A stretch of DNA of 64,000 nt from a secondary endosymbiont of Ctenarytaina eucalypti (GTDB lineage Bacteria; Pseudomonadota; Gammaproteobacteria; Enterobacterales; Enterobacteriaceae): contig NC_018419.1 in the NCBI RefSeq assembly GCF_000287335.1, forward strand, positions 434,001 to 498,000, written 5' to 3'. The notes beneath the pieces are model-generated. The model was not told the origin of the DNA and did no database searches. It saw nothing but the letters and a program-made list of their open reading frames with translations. Both the position numbers and the translations under genes were made by a program. Each line of letters begins with the position of its first letter. Within the stretch, counting starts at the first letter, position 1. Positions 42,659 through 54,268 of this stretch are shown piece by piece.

Positions 42659-45000
42659 TATCCCCTTGATCGCAGGTTCGGCTATTGTTATAGGGAAAAG
42701 ATATCACCTCCATCGAAGAATACCGCCATCATTCTTTAATAACATAAATTATTTAAGGCCACGTCAAAACTAATGCCTTCATTATAAACATAGATCAAAA
42801 AATCCTTTTTTACTTTTGTAACCTCTCGCTATTTATATCAATAAATTATTGTATAGTAGACGAAAATTTTTTCATATTTTCACAATCAATAAATAGTAAG
42901 ATTTGTTGAATACAGTAGGATTCATGAAGACTTCGCGCTGGACAAGTCGCATTGTTAAATGCATGCAGATTCTGTTCAGAATACCGCGCAGAAATATTTC
43001 ATCATCATTACAATCAAACCTCTGACGCAAAGTCAGTTAGAGGTTTGATAAAACCAAAAGAGGGTATACCGTTAGTTAGTAAGCTGTATCACCTCTTTAA
43101 TAAAATAAAGATGCTCAGTCTAATAAGCTGAATGATACACCCAGGACATAGAAATGAGTAATTTTATTTAATAAAAGCAAGGATTTGACATATCTATTCT
43201 ACTTCGTAAGTATGTAAATTCTTGATGTGAAAAATAATTTTTTCAATTCAAAGATGGCTGTTACTTATGTTCAAACATCTATAGGCCTCAACAAAAGATT
43301 CGGTGAAACTCTTTTGGGTTACAACTCAGCATTATTGCCACTTTTCTACGATTTTAAAAACACTCTAGTAATAAAGATTGATGTGTTTTTACTTATTTTA
43401 GCACAACCCCATAGGGACGAATGTAACGACTCTATAATATGAGGCGATCAGTTAAGAATTTATTGCTGAATTAAGAAGAAACTTTGACAACTGCAGTTAA
43501 GATAACCTAGTGCATAGATGATGCAAGTATTATTACGCATGTTACTGATCTATGCCTCGTAATCAAGCGCACTCGCATGACTTTTTATAAAAAATAAAGC
43601 GTGATAATATATCATTATGCGTTGTTAAAAATATGCGTCACTTCGAGTCTACTTTTTACATATCCGGTCTAACTTTATAATTTTACGTTTTACATGTCAC
43701 GATAACGCCTATCATAGTTGCCGTCAACCTAGGGCTTGATAATTTTACGATAGAGTTATCTTTAAAAAAATCAGCCAGAAATTTTACTGGGCAATGATCA
43801 ATGATCATCGATACTTTCATCTATCGCGCTCTTCAGTGAAAGATCGCGCTTACTTCATCTTCTACGTTGCTCAACACTGTATCTCAGGGGTGATTTATCC
43901 TCCTACAGAAAAAACCTTAAGGACTATCCCATGAATGCATCAAGGGGTAATGTTATAAAGCGTTGATATTTTTACTGAGATGAAAGGTCTTTATTCGATT
44001 TCTAAGAAATAACAGTCTGATTATCTTAATCAGCGGTATCATGAGTTTAAACATTGAGTCAACGAACACCTAGAGAATCCGCAGAAAAGGGGCGCCTACT
44101 TTATTGTTAGAACCGTCGTGTACTAACAGAGTCTGAGAAAAATAGTGGGCTCCCATGCCATCTAAAAGACATGTTCTGTTTATATACTCAGCAATGTCTG
44201 ACTGATCTATTTATACTTTTAAAACATTAACATGCGTAAGGATTATGTTGTAAATATGTTTGTGAACCATTACAACTTTGTCTTTTCTATAAAAGACGAC
44301 TTATGACAATAACTATACCACGATGCTCTAAAATTTATCTAATATTCGATGTTTTCAAAGAGATTTCTGACTCCATGAGTGACTGAGTCTAATAGAGCTT
44401 TAATAAAGAAGTAATATATTTTTATATAAAAACTAGATTGCATTATTACTGCACGTCAGCAAAAATAACAATTACAGCGCTAGACGCTACGTCACCTTTA
44501 ACATGCTTTGCATAATTTTTAAAGTCATGAAAACAGTCCGCAAGTTCATGCTGAATACGCATTTCAGTATCAGTTTATTAAAAATGATAATATCATTATA
44601 TGGATAATAGTGTTTTTCATATCTAATTGAGATCCTCGATAGGAAAATAGAAATAAAACACTTCTAACTACAGCTGATAAATTTAATATCACGCAGCTAA
44701 TATCTTATGTTCATTTCATAGCATTCAATCCGCATTACGACTAGAACGCAAGCAGATAACAACATTTTTTTCATAGTGCATCCTTATAGCTTATGCACAT
44801 CAGTCATCAATCTAAATAATGACCACAGATTCGATGAGTCTGATCACAGATCTTTACTAGATTACGCGTCTGGGTATGCCTAAGACCATCGACATAGTTT
44901 ACACAAGAACCTCTAAGGCTTAGGCTCGCCAAAAAAAAATAACATACCTCCCATGCTCCTTTGTATTTTTTATCGGACCTACTCTATTTCACTTAAAAAG
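42659..45000. other. Gene-free stretch between sufA and pgm
   Basis: About 2.3 kb beyond the suf promoter, very AT-rich, with no supportable gene; a 71-codon open frame at 43227-43442 has no ribosome site or known motif. One strong hairpin at 43013-43049 is listed separately. Nothing resembling a tRNA or terminator for pgm was found directly after its stop. Confidence 0.7.
43013..43049. repeat. 11-bp perfect hairpin upstream of the suf operon
   Basis: ATCAAACCTCT (43013-43023) and AGAGGTTTGAT (43039-43049) pair perfectly around a 15-base loop. The loop itself allows an alternative CTGAC/GTCAG stem that would compete with the outer one. It lies about 430 bases before sufA. No T-run follows on either strand. 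Its role is unknown. Confidence 0.6.
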
Positions 45001-46647
45001 TTATTTTGCTCCTGAAAGTATGTTGCTCACGATATCTGCTGCCTCTTTCTCGATCTTCTTGCGGTGCTCTTCGCCGAGTAAACTTTCGCAATAGATCTTA
45101 TAGGTATCTTCCGTGCCAGAAGGTCGGACTGCAAACCAGCCGTTGTGCGTCATCACCTTCAATCCGCCAATAGCGGCGCCATTTCCTGACGCTGCTGTCA
45201 ATGAGGCAGTGATGCGTTCGCCCGCCAGCGTACTAGAGCGGATATTTTCAGGAGATAAATTATATAAAATGTCTTTCTGTTCATGCGTAGCCATCGACTG
45301 AATTCGGCTGTAACTAGGCGCGCCAAATCGCCGCTCGAGTTCATGATAATGCTGCTGCGGGTTTTTGCCAGTCACAGCGGTAATTTCCGCCGCCAACAGA
45401 CACATTATTATCCCGTCTTTGTCAGTGGACCAAGGCTGACGGTTAAATCTCAGGAATGACGCGCCAGCGCTTTCCTCGCCACCGAAACCAAGGGTGCCGT
45501 TAAAAAGACCATCTACAAACCATTTAAAGCCTACCGGGACTTCTATCAGCCGGCGCTTAAGACTGCCTACTACCCGATCAATCATGATGCTGGATACCAC
45601 TGTCTTACCGACGCCTATTGTATCGTCCCATTGAGGCCTGTGTTCAAAGAGATAGTGAATCGCAGCTGCCAAATAATGATTTGGGTTCATTAAACCTGAC
45701 ATTGTCACAATGCCGTGCCGATCATGGTCCGGATCATTTGCGAACGTCAAGTCAAATTTATCACGTAGCATAAGTAGCCCCGCCATTGCAGATGCCGATG
45801 AACAGTCCATGCGGATCATGCCATCATCGTCAAGATGCATAAATCGGAATGTCTGATCGATTCCTTCATTTACTATTGTCAAGTCTATCCGGTAATACTC
45901 AGCAATGCGCTGCCAATAAGCAATTCCGGATCCGCCTAGCGGATCAACGCCTAATTTTAGCCCAGAGCGTTCAATAGCTAGCATATCGACCACGCTAGCC
46001 AGCCCTTCAACACATGGCTGCACGAAATCCGTAACGTGAACATAACCGCTTTTCCAGGCTTTTTCTAGCGTTAGGCGTTGTACACCACGTAGATTATCTG
46101 CTAAAAGCTCATTAGCACGCGCTTCAATAACGCGGGTGATGTTAGTATTAGCCGGACCACCTTTAGGTGAGTTATACTTAATGCCTCCATCTTCTGGTGG
46201 ATTATGAGAGGGTGTAATAACAATGCCGTCGGCTTGAGCGCCTCTACCAGAGCGATTACGTATCAAAATAGCATTAGAAATTGCTGGCGTCGGCGTATAG
46301 CCATTATCTGTTTGGACAATAACATCTACATGGTTGGCGGTCAGCACCTCCAACACCGAAATAAACGCCGGTTCGGAGAGGGCATGGGTATCTTTGCCAA
46401 CATAACATGGCCCACGAATACCCTGCTTAACACGCTCCTCAGCAATAGCCTGACTGAGGGCCAGAATGTGGGCTTCGTTAAAACTATAGCGTCCTGCGCT
46501 GCCTCGATGTCCTGAGGTGCCAAACTTTACCGCCTGGGCAATGTTGCCTTGTTCAGGCTGGAGTACATAATATTGCGACGTTAATTGTGCTACATTAATT
46601 AAATCACTCTGTCGGGCAGGCTGCCCGGAACGGGGGTGAGTAACCAT
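45001..46647 (-). CDS. pgm: Phosphoglucomutase
   Basis: Pgm interconverts glucose-1-phosphate and glucose-6-phosphate, supplying UDP-glucose precursors and glycogen or trehalose metabolism. From ATG 46647 it has 548 residues (E. coli 546). The phosphoserine loop [15 protein letters not shown], the Mg loop [11 protein letters not shown], the sugar loop [11 protein letters not shown] and the C-terminal RPSGTED phosphate-binding loop are intact. The start is chosen over one 24 bases upstream because GGGAGA lies eight bases before it and the N-terminus aligns. seqA, upstream in E. coli, is absent. Confidence 0.97.
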   Translation of the reverse strand: MVTHPRSGQPARQSDLINVAQLTSQYYVLQPEQGNIAQAVKFGTSGHRGSAGRYSFNEAHILALSQAIAEERVKQGIRGPCYVGKDTHALSEPAFISVLEVLTANHVDVIVQTDNGYTPTPAISNAILIRNRSGRGAQADGIVITPSHNPPEDGGIKYNSPKGGPANTNITRVIEARANELLADNLRGVQRLTLEKAWKSGYVHVTDFVQPCVEGLASVVDMLAIERSGLKLGVDPLGGSGIAYWQRIAEYYRIDLTIVNEGIDQTFRFMHLDDDGMIRMDCSSASAMAGLLMLRDKFDLTFANDPDHDRHGIVTMSGLMNPNHYLAAAIHYLFEHRPQWDDTIGVGKTVVSSIMIDRVVGSLKRRLIEVPVGFKWFVDGLFNGTLGFGGEESAGASFLRFNRQPWSTDKDGIIMCLLAAEITAVTGKNPQQHYHELERRFGAPSYSRIQSMATHEQKDILYNLSPENIRSSTLAGERITASLTAASGNGAAIGGLKVMTHNGWFAVRPSGTEDTYKIYCESLLGEEHRKKIEKEAADIVSNILSGAK

Positions 46648-47714
46648 CAGAACTTCTCCCTTATCAGTCACGTCAATCTAAGGCGTAACCCAAACTTTTA
46701 TGATCAGTACGATCGGGCACTAGTATTGCTAGTGTGTTTTTAAAAAGTGTTCTGTCATTCAGTCAACGACTCGTTCGCGCTCTAGCCAGAAAGAATTAAA
46801 ATTCTTGAATAATAAAGAAATATGCTATATTACTTTCAAATGTTCATAAAAGACATGTATCATCTTAGGTGTGCTATTTGCCTCATGAAGTTTCATGTCA
46901 TGATTGTACGTTGTAGAGTTTAAGCGGTTTAATGAATCGAGAGAGTATGCGATGCCTTTCTTACAACACCTTACCATCATGCAGTCAAACCTCATGAGGC
47001 AAATAGCACACCTAAGATACGTAAAATCTCTTCTACTAATGCTTTATCTAAGCATAATATGCTCCTCTATATGTTTCATAATACGCGATTAGCGATAACT
47101 CTCAGTGATCGCTAATGTAAAAGCCTGATGAAATTTACAGCTATTAAAGTGTAGAGCACTGCTTTACAGTAGGGCTTTACTTTTGCTAAACAAGTAAATC
47201 AACATGTAGGTTTGTCAATAGATAAAGCGCAGACCTAAAAAGAGCAGGGTGGTGTTAGAAAAGAATTTATGGACCCGATATAAGTCATACATTGCGTATA
47301 AGCATCTGTAGGGAAAAGTTCCTCTTAGTCAGCGCTCGTCTTACGGCATCTCATTATGTCATAATACCCTTTTTTGACGAGTAGGTCGTTAGCGGACCTA
47401 ACGCTTATTAACCACTGATGATTAATTACCTTTTTGTCGCAGCTCATGACGGACAGTTAGATTCTGATTTGAACCATGAGGATAGGTATGATACTGCTCA
47501 TGCTCTAGCGCCTGCACTACCTTTTTTCCAAATAAAGCAGGGGCTAAGTCTTGCAGCGGTATGCTCACTATGCATGAAATACTAAAAATAAAAATTTATT
47601 GCCGAATGATATCACCAACCAGGCCAATAACTCACAGTTTTCTGGATAGAAAACGCGATATCTGATAAATCAACCGGGGGTAACCCGGTTTTTAATGAGG
47701 GGCTTGTGCAAACA
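46648..47714. other. Gene-free stretch between pgm and rplQ
   Basis: About 1.07 kb without a supportable gene. A small CACTAG-TATTG-CTAGTG hairpin followed by T-rich sequence lies at 46718-46740 on the + strand. The large inverted repeat at 46862-47018 dominates the middle. Near 47680 GGGGGTAACCCGGTTTTTAATGAGGG may form part of the alpha-operon end, but no clear stem is seen. Confidence 0.65.
46862..47018. repeat. Large inverted repeat, 27-bp perfect outer arms
   Basis: The segment 46862-46888 is repeated in perfect reverse complement at 46992-47018 (27 of 27 bases). Inside this, the arms keep pairing imperfectly (GTTT, CATGAT, GTA, TTGTA blocks on both sides), so most of the 157 bases can fold into one long hairpin with a loop near 46916-46965. 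A 62-codon open frame overlaps it and is probably accidental. It resembles a small non-autonomous mobile element or a structured RNA. No other copy was seen in the window. Confidence 0.8.
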
Positions 47715-48110
47715 TTACTCTACGATTGCTTCTGCTTTTGCGGCGAGTGTTACAGTATGATCAACGAGTTCTATGTATGCCATCGGAGCGTTGTCGCCTA
47801 CACGGAATCCACATTTTAAAACACGAGTATAACCGCCAGCACGGTTTGAAAAACGCTCGCCAAGCTCGTTAAACAGTTTCGCTACGACCTCATTATCACG
47901 AGTTCGGGCGAATGCCAGACGCCGACTTGCAAGACTATCGGTCTTGGCAAGACTGATTAATGGTTCAACAACGCGACGTAGTTCTTTTGCTTTTGGCAGA
48001 GTCGTCTTAATGATTTCATGACGAACCAAAGAAACGGCCATGTTACGAAACATAGCCCGGCGATGGCTGTTGTTACGGTTTAATAGACGACCACTCTTAC
48101 GATGGCGCAT
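47715..48110 (-). CDS. rplQ: 50S ribosomal protein L17
   Basis: L17 binds the 23S rRNA near the tunnel exit. It has 131 residues (E. coli 127). The N-terminal [24 protein letters not shown] and the central [12 protein letters not shown] are conserved. It is the last gene of the alpha operon, 40 bases after rpoA, with no clear terminator beyond it. The C-terminus ([11 protein letters not shown]) is slightly extended and Ala-rich. Confidence 0.98.
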   Translation of the reverse strand: MRHRKSGRLLNRNNSHRRAMFRNMAVSLVRHEIIKTTLPKAKELRRVVEPLISLAKTDSLASRRLAFARTRDNEVVAKLFNELGERFSNRAGGYTRVLKCGFRVGDNAPMAYIELVDHTVTLAAKAEAIVE

Positions 48111-48150
48111 AACCTTATCCTTCTCAGAAAAACTTTAACCTATGATCGAG

Positions 48151-49140
48151 TTATTCATCCGCGATACTTGCCGGAGGCCAGTTCTCAAGACGAATTCCTA
48201 GAGATAGCCCACGAGAAGCTAACACATCCTTGATTTCGGTAAGAGATTTTTTACCAAGATTAGGCGTTTTTAGCAGCTCAACCTCAGTGCGTTGTACTAG
48301 ATCACCAATATAATGAATAGCTTCTGCCTTGAGACAATTAGCAGAACGGACAGTCAGTTCTAGATCATCAACGGGGCGAAGCAGGATAGGATCAAATTCT
48401 GGTTTCGATTCTTTGACTTCCGGTTGACGCACGTCACGTAAGTCAACAAAAGCTTCTAGTTGTTCAGAAAGAATAGTAGCAGCTCGGCGAATCGCCTCTT
48501 CAGGATCAATTGTGCCATTGGTTTCTAGTTCGATAACCAACTTATCTAGGTCAGTGCGCTGCTCTACTCTCGCCGCTTCTACATTATAAGTTATACGCTC
48601 CACGGGGCTATAACATGCATCTAACAGCAGACGACCAATTGGGCGTTCATCTTCTTCCGAATGCATTCGGGCAGAAGCTGGAACATAACCGCGTCCACGC
48701 TCAACCTTGAGTCGCATATTAATAGATGCTTTTTCATCGGTCAGGTGGCACAAGATATGCTGAGGATTGACGATTTCAACATTCCCTTGATGTATGATGT
48801 CAGATGCAGTTACAGGGCTAATGCCGGATTTATTCAGAGTCAGAACAGCCTGGTCTTTACCTTGAACTCTTACTGCTAGCCCTTTCAGGTTGAGAAGAAT
48901 CTCTAGGATGTCTTCCTGTACACCTTCTTTCGTGCTGTACTCGTGCAGTACACCATCAATCTCAACCTCAGTCACCGCACATCCTGGCATAGATGACAGC
49001 AAAATACGGCGCAGTGCATTACCCAGCGTATGGCCAAAGCCACGCTCTAAGGGCTCAAGCGTCACCTTGGCATGTGTTAAAGTGACTTGCTCAATATCTA
49101 CTAGTCGCGGTTTTAGAAACTCTGTCACAGAACCCTGCAT
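48151..49140 (-). CDS. rpoA: RNA polymerase alpha subunit
   Basis: Alpha dimerises to nucleate RNA polymerase assembly, and its C-terminal domain binds UP elements and activators. It has 329 residues, as in E. coli. The N-terminal assembly domain ([29 protein letters not shown]) and the C-terminal DNA-binding helices ([26 protein letters not shown]...[15 protein letters not shown]) are complete, so promoter UP-element contact should be retained. It lies between rpsD and rplQ in the alpha operon. Confidence 0.99.
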   Translation of the reverse strand: MQGSVTEFLKPRLVDIEQVTLTHAKVTLEPLERGFGHTLGNALRRILLSSMPGCAVTEVEIDGVLHEYSTKEGVQEDILEILLNLKGLAVRVQGKDQAVLTLNKSGISPVTASDIIHQGNVEIVNPQHILCHLTDEKASINMRLKVERGRGYVPASARMHSEEDERPIGRLLLDACYSPVERITYNVEAARVEQRTDLDKLVIELETNGTIDPEEAIRRAATILSEQLEAFVDLRDVRQPEVKESKPEFDPILLRPVDDLELTVRSANCLKAEAIHYIGDLVQRTEVELLKTPNLGKKSLTEIKDVLASRGLSLGIRLENWPPASIADE

Positions 49141-49165
49141 TGTGTCCTCTCTTTGGTACTAAACT

Positions 49166-49786
49166 TTACTTAGAGTAAAGTTCGACGATCAGGTGTTCAT
49201 TAATGTCCGCAGACAGATCGGTACGTTCTGGAATACGTTTGAAAACCCCCGACGTCTTAGCAGAGTCGACCTCCATCCAGGGCGGCTTTTCACGTTGTTC
49301 AATGAGTTCCAGCGAGGCACGAACACGGGATTGATTTTTTGCTTTTTCACAAATGCTGACAACCTGATGCGGGGAAACCTGATGAGAAGCAATGTTGACA
49401 ACATGGCCATTCACCATGACTGCCTTATGGCTGACTAATTGCCGTGATTCAGCGCGGGTAGCCCCAAATCCCATGCGATATACGACATTGTCGAGTCGAC
49501 TCTCCAGCAGCTTCAACAGATTCTCACCGGTATTGCCTTTCAGGCGTGCTGCTTGTTTATAGTAGTTTCGAAATTGACGTTCTAGAACGCCGTAAAGGCG
49601 ACGAACTTTTTGTTTTTCTCGTAACTGTATACCGTAATCAGACAAACGCGGTTTACGTGCGCCATGCTGACCAGGCGGTTGCTCAATTTTACACTTGGCA
49701 TCAATCGTTCGAAAACCAGACTTCAGGAACAGGTCTGTACCTTCACGACGGCTTAGCTTAAGCTTAGGACCCAAATATCTTGCCAT
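49166..49786 (-). CDS. rpsD: 30S ribosomal protein S4
   Basis: S4 is a primary 16S rRNA binder that nucleates 30S assembly and, in E. coli, represses the alpha operon by binding its leader. It has 206 residues, the normal length, with [22 protein letters not shown] and the S4 RNA-binding domain ([31 protein letters not shown]) intact. The target leader is also preserved just upstream of rpsM (50582-50680). Confidence 0.98.
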   Translation of the reverse strand: MARYLGPKLKLSRREGTDLFLKSGFRTIDAKCKIEQPPGQHGARKPRLSDYGIQLREKQKVRRLYGVLERQFRNYYKQAARLKGNTGENLLKLLESRLDNVVYRMGFGATRAESRQLVSHKAVMVNGHVVNIASHQVSPHQVVSICEKAKNQSRVRASLELIEQREKPPWMEVDSAKTSGVFKRIPERTDLSADINEHLIVELYSK

Positions 49787-49818
49787 ATTATATTTCTCCG
49801 ACCAACCGATCTGCGGCG

Positions 49819-50211
<393 letters not shown>

Positions 50212-50224
50212 TTATTCACCCCGA

Positions 50225-50581
50225 TTATTTCTTGATCGGTTTTCTCGGACCTTTTCGGGTCCGGGCATTGGTTTTAGTACGCTGACCGCGGACCGGAAGA
50301 CCGCGACGATGACGTAAACCTCTATAGGTGCCGAGGTCCATTAAACGCTTAATACTTAAGGTTACTTCACGGCGCAGATCACCTTCGACGGCAAACTTTG
50401 CCACTGCGTCACGCAACGTATCAAGCTGGCTTTCAGACAGTTCACTGATCTTAACATGTTCATCAATAACCGTAGCTGCACAGATATGTTGTGAGCGGGT
50501 TTTGCCTATACCGTAAATTGACGTTAGCGCAATAACGGTATGTTTGTGATCAGGAATGTTAATACCTGCTATACGAGCCAC
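50225..50581 (-). CDS. rpsM: 30S ribosomal protein S13
   Basis: S13 forms bridges between the 30S head and the 50S and contacts the P-site tRNA. It has 118 residues, as in E. coli. [25 protein letters not shown] and the basic tail [18 protein letters not shown] are intact. It is the first gene of the alpha operon, with AGGAG before a start that is read as GTG (TAGTGGC). It is where S4 is expected to repress translation. Confidence 0.98.
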   Translation of the reverse strand: MARIAGINIPDHKHTVIALTSIYGIGKTRSQHICAATVIDEHVKISELSESQLDTLRDAVAKFAVEGDLRREVTLSIKRLMDLGTYRGLRHRRGLPVRGQRTKTNARTRKGPRKPIKK

Positions 50582-50680
50582 TATGCACTCCTAAAAATTT
50601 TAACGGTAACATAATTCTGAAAAGTCTCTTTTTAGAGATGCTAACACAATCTGTCAGTGACATAGAAATATTGACTGGTC
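50582..50680 (-). promoter_or_regulatory. Alpha operon mRNA leader, likely S4-binding
   Basis: The transcript between the alpha promoter and rpsM keeps the size and several blocks of the E. coli leader that folds into the S4-responsive pseudoknot. A hairpin can form around CTAAAAAG-AGA-CTTTTCAG, and the end reads TTTTTAGGAGTGCATAGTGGC around the rpsM start, close to the E. coli sequence as I recall it. The GC pairs of the upper stem are weaker here than in E. coli. Feedback by S4 is therefore likely but not proven. Confidence 0.6.
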
Positions 50681-50709
50681 AATTTAGCCAGCTCAACGCA
50701 ACTTTGCAA
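50681..50709 (-). promoter_or_regulatory. Alpha operon promoter
   Basis: TTGCAA (50704-50709) and TAAATT (50681-50686) on the minus strand are 17 bases apart. The surrounding AGTTG..TTGAGCTGGC resembles the E. coli alpha promoter as I recall it. It lies between rpmJ and rpsM, so the alpha genes can be transcribed both from here and by read-through from spc. Confidence 0.75.
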
Positions 50710-50727
50710 GAATAAAATGACGGAACA

Positions 50728-50844
50728 TTAGCCTTGACGTTGCTTATGCTTAGGTTCAGCACTACAAATTACACGAACAACACCGTTACGCTTAACGATT
50801 TTGCAGTTACGACACAATGTCTTGACGGCAGCACGAACTTTCAT
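50728..50844 (-). CDS. rpmJ: 50S ribosomal protein L36
   Basis: This 38-residue protein begins [17 protein letters not shown] and ends [11 protein letters not shown]. The zinc ligands (Cys 11, Cys 14, Cys 27, His 33) are all present, so this is the zinc-binding form. It is the last gene of the spc operon, after secY, and is easily missed because of its size. An upstream CGGAGAG sequence supports the ATG at 50844. Length and position match E. coli. Confidence 0.97.
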   Translation of the reverse strand: MKVRAAVKTLCRNCKIVKRNGVVRVICSAEPKHKQRQG

Positions 50845-50877
50845 TTCGACTCTCCGTAATTTTTCAAGCATCCCACA

Positions 50878-52209
50878 TTAACGGTTATGGCCTTTCAGGT
50901 TTGCTTTCTTCAATGCGGACTCGTATTGACTCGACATCATCAGAGTCTGCACTTGAGCCATAAAATCCATAATGACTACTACAACAATCAATAAAGACGT
51001 CCCCCCGAAATAGAAGGGAACTTTCATTGCATCACGCATGAACTCCGGAATTAGGCAAATAAAAGTAATGTATATAGCGCCGATTAATGTTAGACGAGTC
51101 ATTACTTTATCAATATACCTCGCTGTTTGCTCCCCCGGGCGTATGCCTGGTAAAAATGCACCAGACTTCTTTAGGTTATCTGCGGTCTCGCGCGGATTGA
51201 ATAACAAGGCCGTATAGAAGAAACAGAAGAAGATAATTGCCGCTGAATATAGTAACACATAAAGTGGCTGGCCTGGCTGTAAATAAATCGCAATCGCAGA
51301 AAGCCAACCCCACCCCGTACCTCCTCCAAACCATGAAGCAATGGTGGCTGGAAATAGTATGATACTAGAAGCAAATATGGCAGGGATCACCCCCGCCATA
51401 TTTACTTTTAGCGGCAAATGCGTACTCTGGGCTGCATACACACGACGTCCTTGCTGACTCTTCGCGTAATTAACGACTATACGACGTTGACCGCGTTCGA
51501 CAAACACCACGAAAAACGTTACTGAGAATACTAAAGCTGTAATCAATAGCAAAGCAAAAAAATGCATGTCTCCTTGTCGAGCTTGCTCTATAGTGTGAGC
51601 AATGGCGGGCGGTAAACCCGCAACAATCCCTGCAAAGATAATCATAGAGATACCGTTACCGATGCCGCGTTCAGTAATTTGCTCGCCTAGCCACATTAAA
51701 AACATTGTTCCGCAGACTAGGCTGACTACCGCAGTAAAATAAAAAGTACAATCTGGGTTAATTACCAAACCTTGCATTCCAGGCATATTAGGCAACCCGG
51801 TTGCAATACCGATTGCTTGAAATATTGCCAATATTAACGCGCCATAGCGCGTATACTGACCTATTTTACGTCTTCCAGACTCACCTTCTTTTTTGATCTC
51901 CGCTAGCACCGGGTGAATGACCGTCAGAAGCTGAATAATAATCGATGCTGAAATATACGGCATGATACCTAATGCAAAGATAGAAGCTCGACTGAGCGCA
52001 CCGCCAGAAAACATGTTAAACATTTCAATGATAGTACCTCGCTGCCGCTCAAGTAATGTTGCAAGTACAGTGCCATCAATGCCAGGGATTGGAATAAAAG
52101 AGCCTATGCGAAAGACGACCAGTGCCCCTATAACAAATAGAAGTCTACGTTTTAGTTCACCTAGTCCGCTTTTGGCACTTTGAAAATCTAACCCCGGTCG
52201 TTTAGCCAT
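50878..52209 (-). CDS. secY: Protein translocase channel subunit SecY
   Basis: SecY forms the inner-membrane protein-conducting channel with SecE and SecG. It has 443 residues, as in E. coli, and ten hydrophobic segments. The plug and pore region ([32 protein letters not shown]) and the cytoplasmic loop with [21 protein letters not shown], used by SecA and the ribosome, are intact. It follows rplO by 7 bases in the spc operon. Presence implies a working Sec pathway, also needed for MscM and PBP2. Confidence 0.98.
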   Translation of the reverse strand: MAKRPGLDFQSAKSGLGELKRRLLFVIGALVVFRIGSFIPIPGIDGTVLATLLERQRGTIIEMFNMFSGGALSRASIFALGIMPYISASIIIQLLTVIHPVLAEIKKEGESGRRKIGQYTRYGALILAIFQAIGIATGLPNMPGMQGLVINPDCTFYFTAVVSLVCGTMFLMWLGEQITERGIGNGISMIIFAGIVAGLPPAIAHTIEQARQGDMHFFALLLITALVFSVTFFVVFVERGQRRIVVNYAKSQQGRRVYAAQSTHLPLKVNMAGVIPAIFASSIILFPATIASWFGGGTGWGWLSAIAIYLQPGQPLYVLLYSAAIIFFCFFYTALLFNPRETADNLKKSGAFLPGIRPGEQTARYIDKVMTRLTLIGAIYITFICLIPEFMRDAMKVPFYFGGTSLLIVVVVIMDFMAQVQTLMMSSQYESALKKANLKGHNR

Positions 52210-52216
52210 CTGTTAC

Positions 52217-52651
52217 TTATTCCTCAATTTTACCACCAGCAGCTTCTATTGCGGCACTCGCTCCTTTGCTGACACGCAAGCTACGCACAGTTACGGCGCG
52301 ATTGACTGCGCCAGATAGTATGATTTTAGCGAATTGAGTTTGAATGCCAACGATATTAGCGACTTTTAGCGCGCTTAGATCCACGATCGTCCCTTCTACG
52401 TGTGCTAAGTCTGACAGACGGACTTCCTCGGTGATCATACACTTACGCGATGTAAATCCAAATTTTGGCAGACGACGATAAAGAGGGATCTGGCCACCTT
52501 CAAAGCCGAGGCGTACGCCGCCGCCAGAACGGGACTTCTGTCCTTTGTGACCGCGTCCGCCAGTTTTTCCTAAGCCAGAACCAATGCCTCGGCCTAGACG
52601 CTTGGATGCGTGTTTAGAGCCTCTAGCGGGAGACAGAGTATTTAATCGCAT
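52217..52651 (-). CDS. rplO: 50S ribosomal protein L15
   Basis: L15 helps late 50S assembly. It has 144 residues, as in E. coli. The Gly/Arg/Lys-rich N-terminal extension ([27 protein letters not shown]) that threads into rRNA is intact, as is the globular C-terminal part ([22 protein letters not shown]). It lies 3 bases after rpmD and just before secY. Confidence 0.98.
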   Translation of the reverse strand: MRLNTLSPARGSKHASKRLGRGIGSGLGKTGGRGHKGQKSRSGGGVRLGFEGGQIPLYRRLPKFGFTSRKCMITEEVRLSDLAHVEGTIVDLSALKVANIVGIQTQFAKIILSGAVNRAVTVRSLRVSKGASAAIEAAGGKIEE

Positions 52652-52654
52652 CTC

Positions 52655-52834
52655 TTACTCCTCAATTTTAACCATATAGGAAACTAAATAGACCATACCT
52701 CGTACTGCGAGGGTATCTTCACGCTCTACAGTATGACCAATACGCCTCAGGCCTAAACCAGAAAGAGTTGCCTTGTGTTTTGGTAAACGTCCGATGGCAC
52801 TACGAATCTGAGTAATTTTAAGAGTATTTTTCAT
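52655..52834 (-). CDS. rpmD: 50S ribosomal protein L30
   Basis: L30 is a small 50S protein of 59 residues when started at ATG 52834 ([24 protein letters not shown]), as in E. coli. A TTG two codons upstream is less likely. It starts six bases after the rpsE stop. The core [22 protein letters not shown] is conserved. Confidence 0.97.
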   Translation of the reverse strand: MKNTLKITQIRSAIGRLPKHKATLSGLGLRRIGHTVEREDTLAVRGMVYLVSYMVKIEE

Positions 52835-52840
52835 GGTCAA

Positions 52841-53341
52841 TTATCTCAGAATGTCTTCAACAACTTTACCGCGCTTAGCCGCGACCATTGCAGGAGACTT
52901 CATGTTGCCAAGAGCGTCAATAGTTGCACGAACTACGTTGATCGGATTGGTAGATCCATAGGCTTTTGCTAATACGTTGTGAACCCCTGCAACTTCTAGC
53001 ACGGCCCGCATGGCACCACCTGCGATAATACCGGTACCTTCGGCTGCCGGCTGCATGAAGACGCGAGAACCGGTATGCGCTCCTTTAATTGAATGCTGGA
53101 GAGTGTCACTGTTCAGGGCAACGTTGAGCATGTTACGGCGGGCTTTTTCGGTCGATTTCTGGATTGCTGCCGGTACTTCACGTGCTTTCCCGTAGCCAAA
53201 CCCAACACGACCATTACCATCACCAACAACCGTTAGTGCAGTGAAGCTAAAAATACGGCCACCTTTTACGGTTTTAGATACGCGATTTACAGCTATCAAC
53301 TTTTCCTGCAGTTCGCCAGTTTTTTTTTCGATGTGCGCCAT
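52841..53341 (-). CDS. rpsE: 30S ribosomal protein S5
   Basis: S5 contributes to decoding accuracy and mRNA unwinding at the entry channel. It has 166 residues (E. coli 167). The double-stranded-RNA-binding N-domain ([35 protein letters not shown]) and the C-domain are complete. The residues where spectinomycin resistance arises (KTVKGG) are wild type in sequence. It is in the spc operon between rplR and rpmD. Confidence 0.98.
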   Translation of the reverse strand: MAHIEKKTGELQEKLIAVNRVSKTVKGGRIFSFTALTVVGDGNGRVGFGYGKAREVPAAIQKSTEKARRNMLNVALNSDTLQHSIKGAHTGSRVFMQPAAEGTGIIAGGAMRAVLEVAGVHNVLAKAYGSTNPINVVRATIDALGNMKSPAMVAAKRGKVVEDILR

Positions 53342-53356
53342 CTTATGCCTCTTACC

Positions 53357-53710
53357 TTAGAACTGAAGGCCTGCCCCACGGGCAGCATCTGCCAGTGACT
53401 GGACTCGACCATGATATCGGAACCCGGAGCGATCAAAAGACACATTTTTCACGCCTTTTCCCAGAGCACGCTCAGCTATGATTTGACCTACTACTATAGC
53501 GGCGGCTTTATTGCCGGTACACGTTAATTGTCCAGAGATAGCTTTTTCTACAGTAGAAGCGGCGGCCAGGACGGCAGAACTGTGTGGTGAAATAACCTGT
53601 GCGTAAATATGACGAGAGGTCCGGTGTACCACCAGGCGAGTTGCACCCAATGCCTGGAGTTTTCGTCGTGCACGGGTCGCGCGACGGATACGAGCTGCTT
53701 TCTTATCCAC
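53357..53710 (-). CDS. rplR: 50S ribosomal protein L18
   Basis: L18 binds 5S rRNA with L5 and L25. It has 117 residues, as in E. coli. [34 protein letters not shown] and the C-terminal [26 protein letters not shown] are intact. It lies 11 bases after rplF and 15 bases before rpsE. Confidence 0.98.
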   Translation of the reverse strand: MDKKAARIRRATRARRKLQALGATRLVVHRTSRHIYAQVISPHSSAVLAAASTVEKAISGQLTCTGNKAAAIVVGQIIAERALGKGVKNVSFDRSGFRYHGRVQSLADAARGAGLQF

Positions 53711-53721
53711 AGTGTGTTACC

Positions 53722-54255
53722 TTACTTCTTTTTAGCCTCTTTAGTACGCACGACTTCCTCGGCGTAACGAACACCCTTGCCTTTGTAAGGCTCAGGACAA
53801 CGATAAGCGCGAAGATCGGCTGCAACTTGGCCGATCATTTGCTTATCAGCACTTTTCAGAACGATTTCAGTTTGGCTTGGACATTCTGCTGTAATGCCTG
53901 CCGGGAGTTGATAGTCGATAGGGTGAGAAAACCCCAGGGATAAATTCACTACATTTTTTTTCACTGTAGCACGGTAACCTATTCCTACCAACTGTAGCTT
54001 TTTAGTAAAGCCCTCAGTCACACCAATCACCATACCGTTCAGCAGTGCGCGAGTCGTTCCTGCAAGCGCCCAACCGTTTGCATAACCTGGGCGCGGGGCA
54101 AAGGTCAGCTGGTTGTCGAGACATTGAACCTCAACAGCTGCGTTGATAGTACGAGTTAGTGCCCCATTTTTGCCCTTGATCGCAATATTTTGAACATTGA
54201 GCTTGACCTCTACGTCACCCGGGATAACAACAGGGGCTTTAGCAACACGAGACAT
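53722..54255 (-). CDS. rplF: 50S ribosomal protein L6
   Basis: L6 lies beside the factor-binding site of the 50S. It has 177 residues, the usual length. The two homologous L6 domains are complete, with [26 protein letters not shown] and the C-terminal signature [13 protein letters not shown]-like segment ([26 protein letters not shown]). One change (Cys for Arg before PEPYKGKG) is unusual but not in a known catalytic site. Confidence 0.98.
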   Translation of the reverse strand: MSRVAKAPVVIPGDVEVKLNVQNIAIKGKNGALTRTINAAVEVQCLDNQLTFAPRPGYANGWALAGTTRALLNGMVIGVTEGFTKKLQLVGIGYRATVKKNVVNLSLGFSHPIDYQLPAGITAECPSQTEIVLKSADKQMIGQVAADLRAYRCPEPYKGKGVRYAEEVVRTKEAKKK

Positions 54256-54268
54256 TCTTCCCTCCTAA

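Noticed and set aside
43227-43442. 71-codon open frame in the sufA-pgm gap
   Set aside because: No ribosome site, AT-driven composition, no family resemblance.
46718-46740. CACTAG hairpin with T-rich tail as terminator
   Set aside because: It points on the + strand, where no gene precedes it, and the stem is only six pairs; support is too weak for a feature.
46904-47092. 62-codon open frame across the large inverted repeat
   Set aside because: Its frame is set by the repeat arm and has no ribosome site; more likely a by-product of the hairpin.
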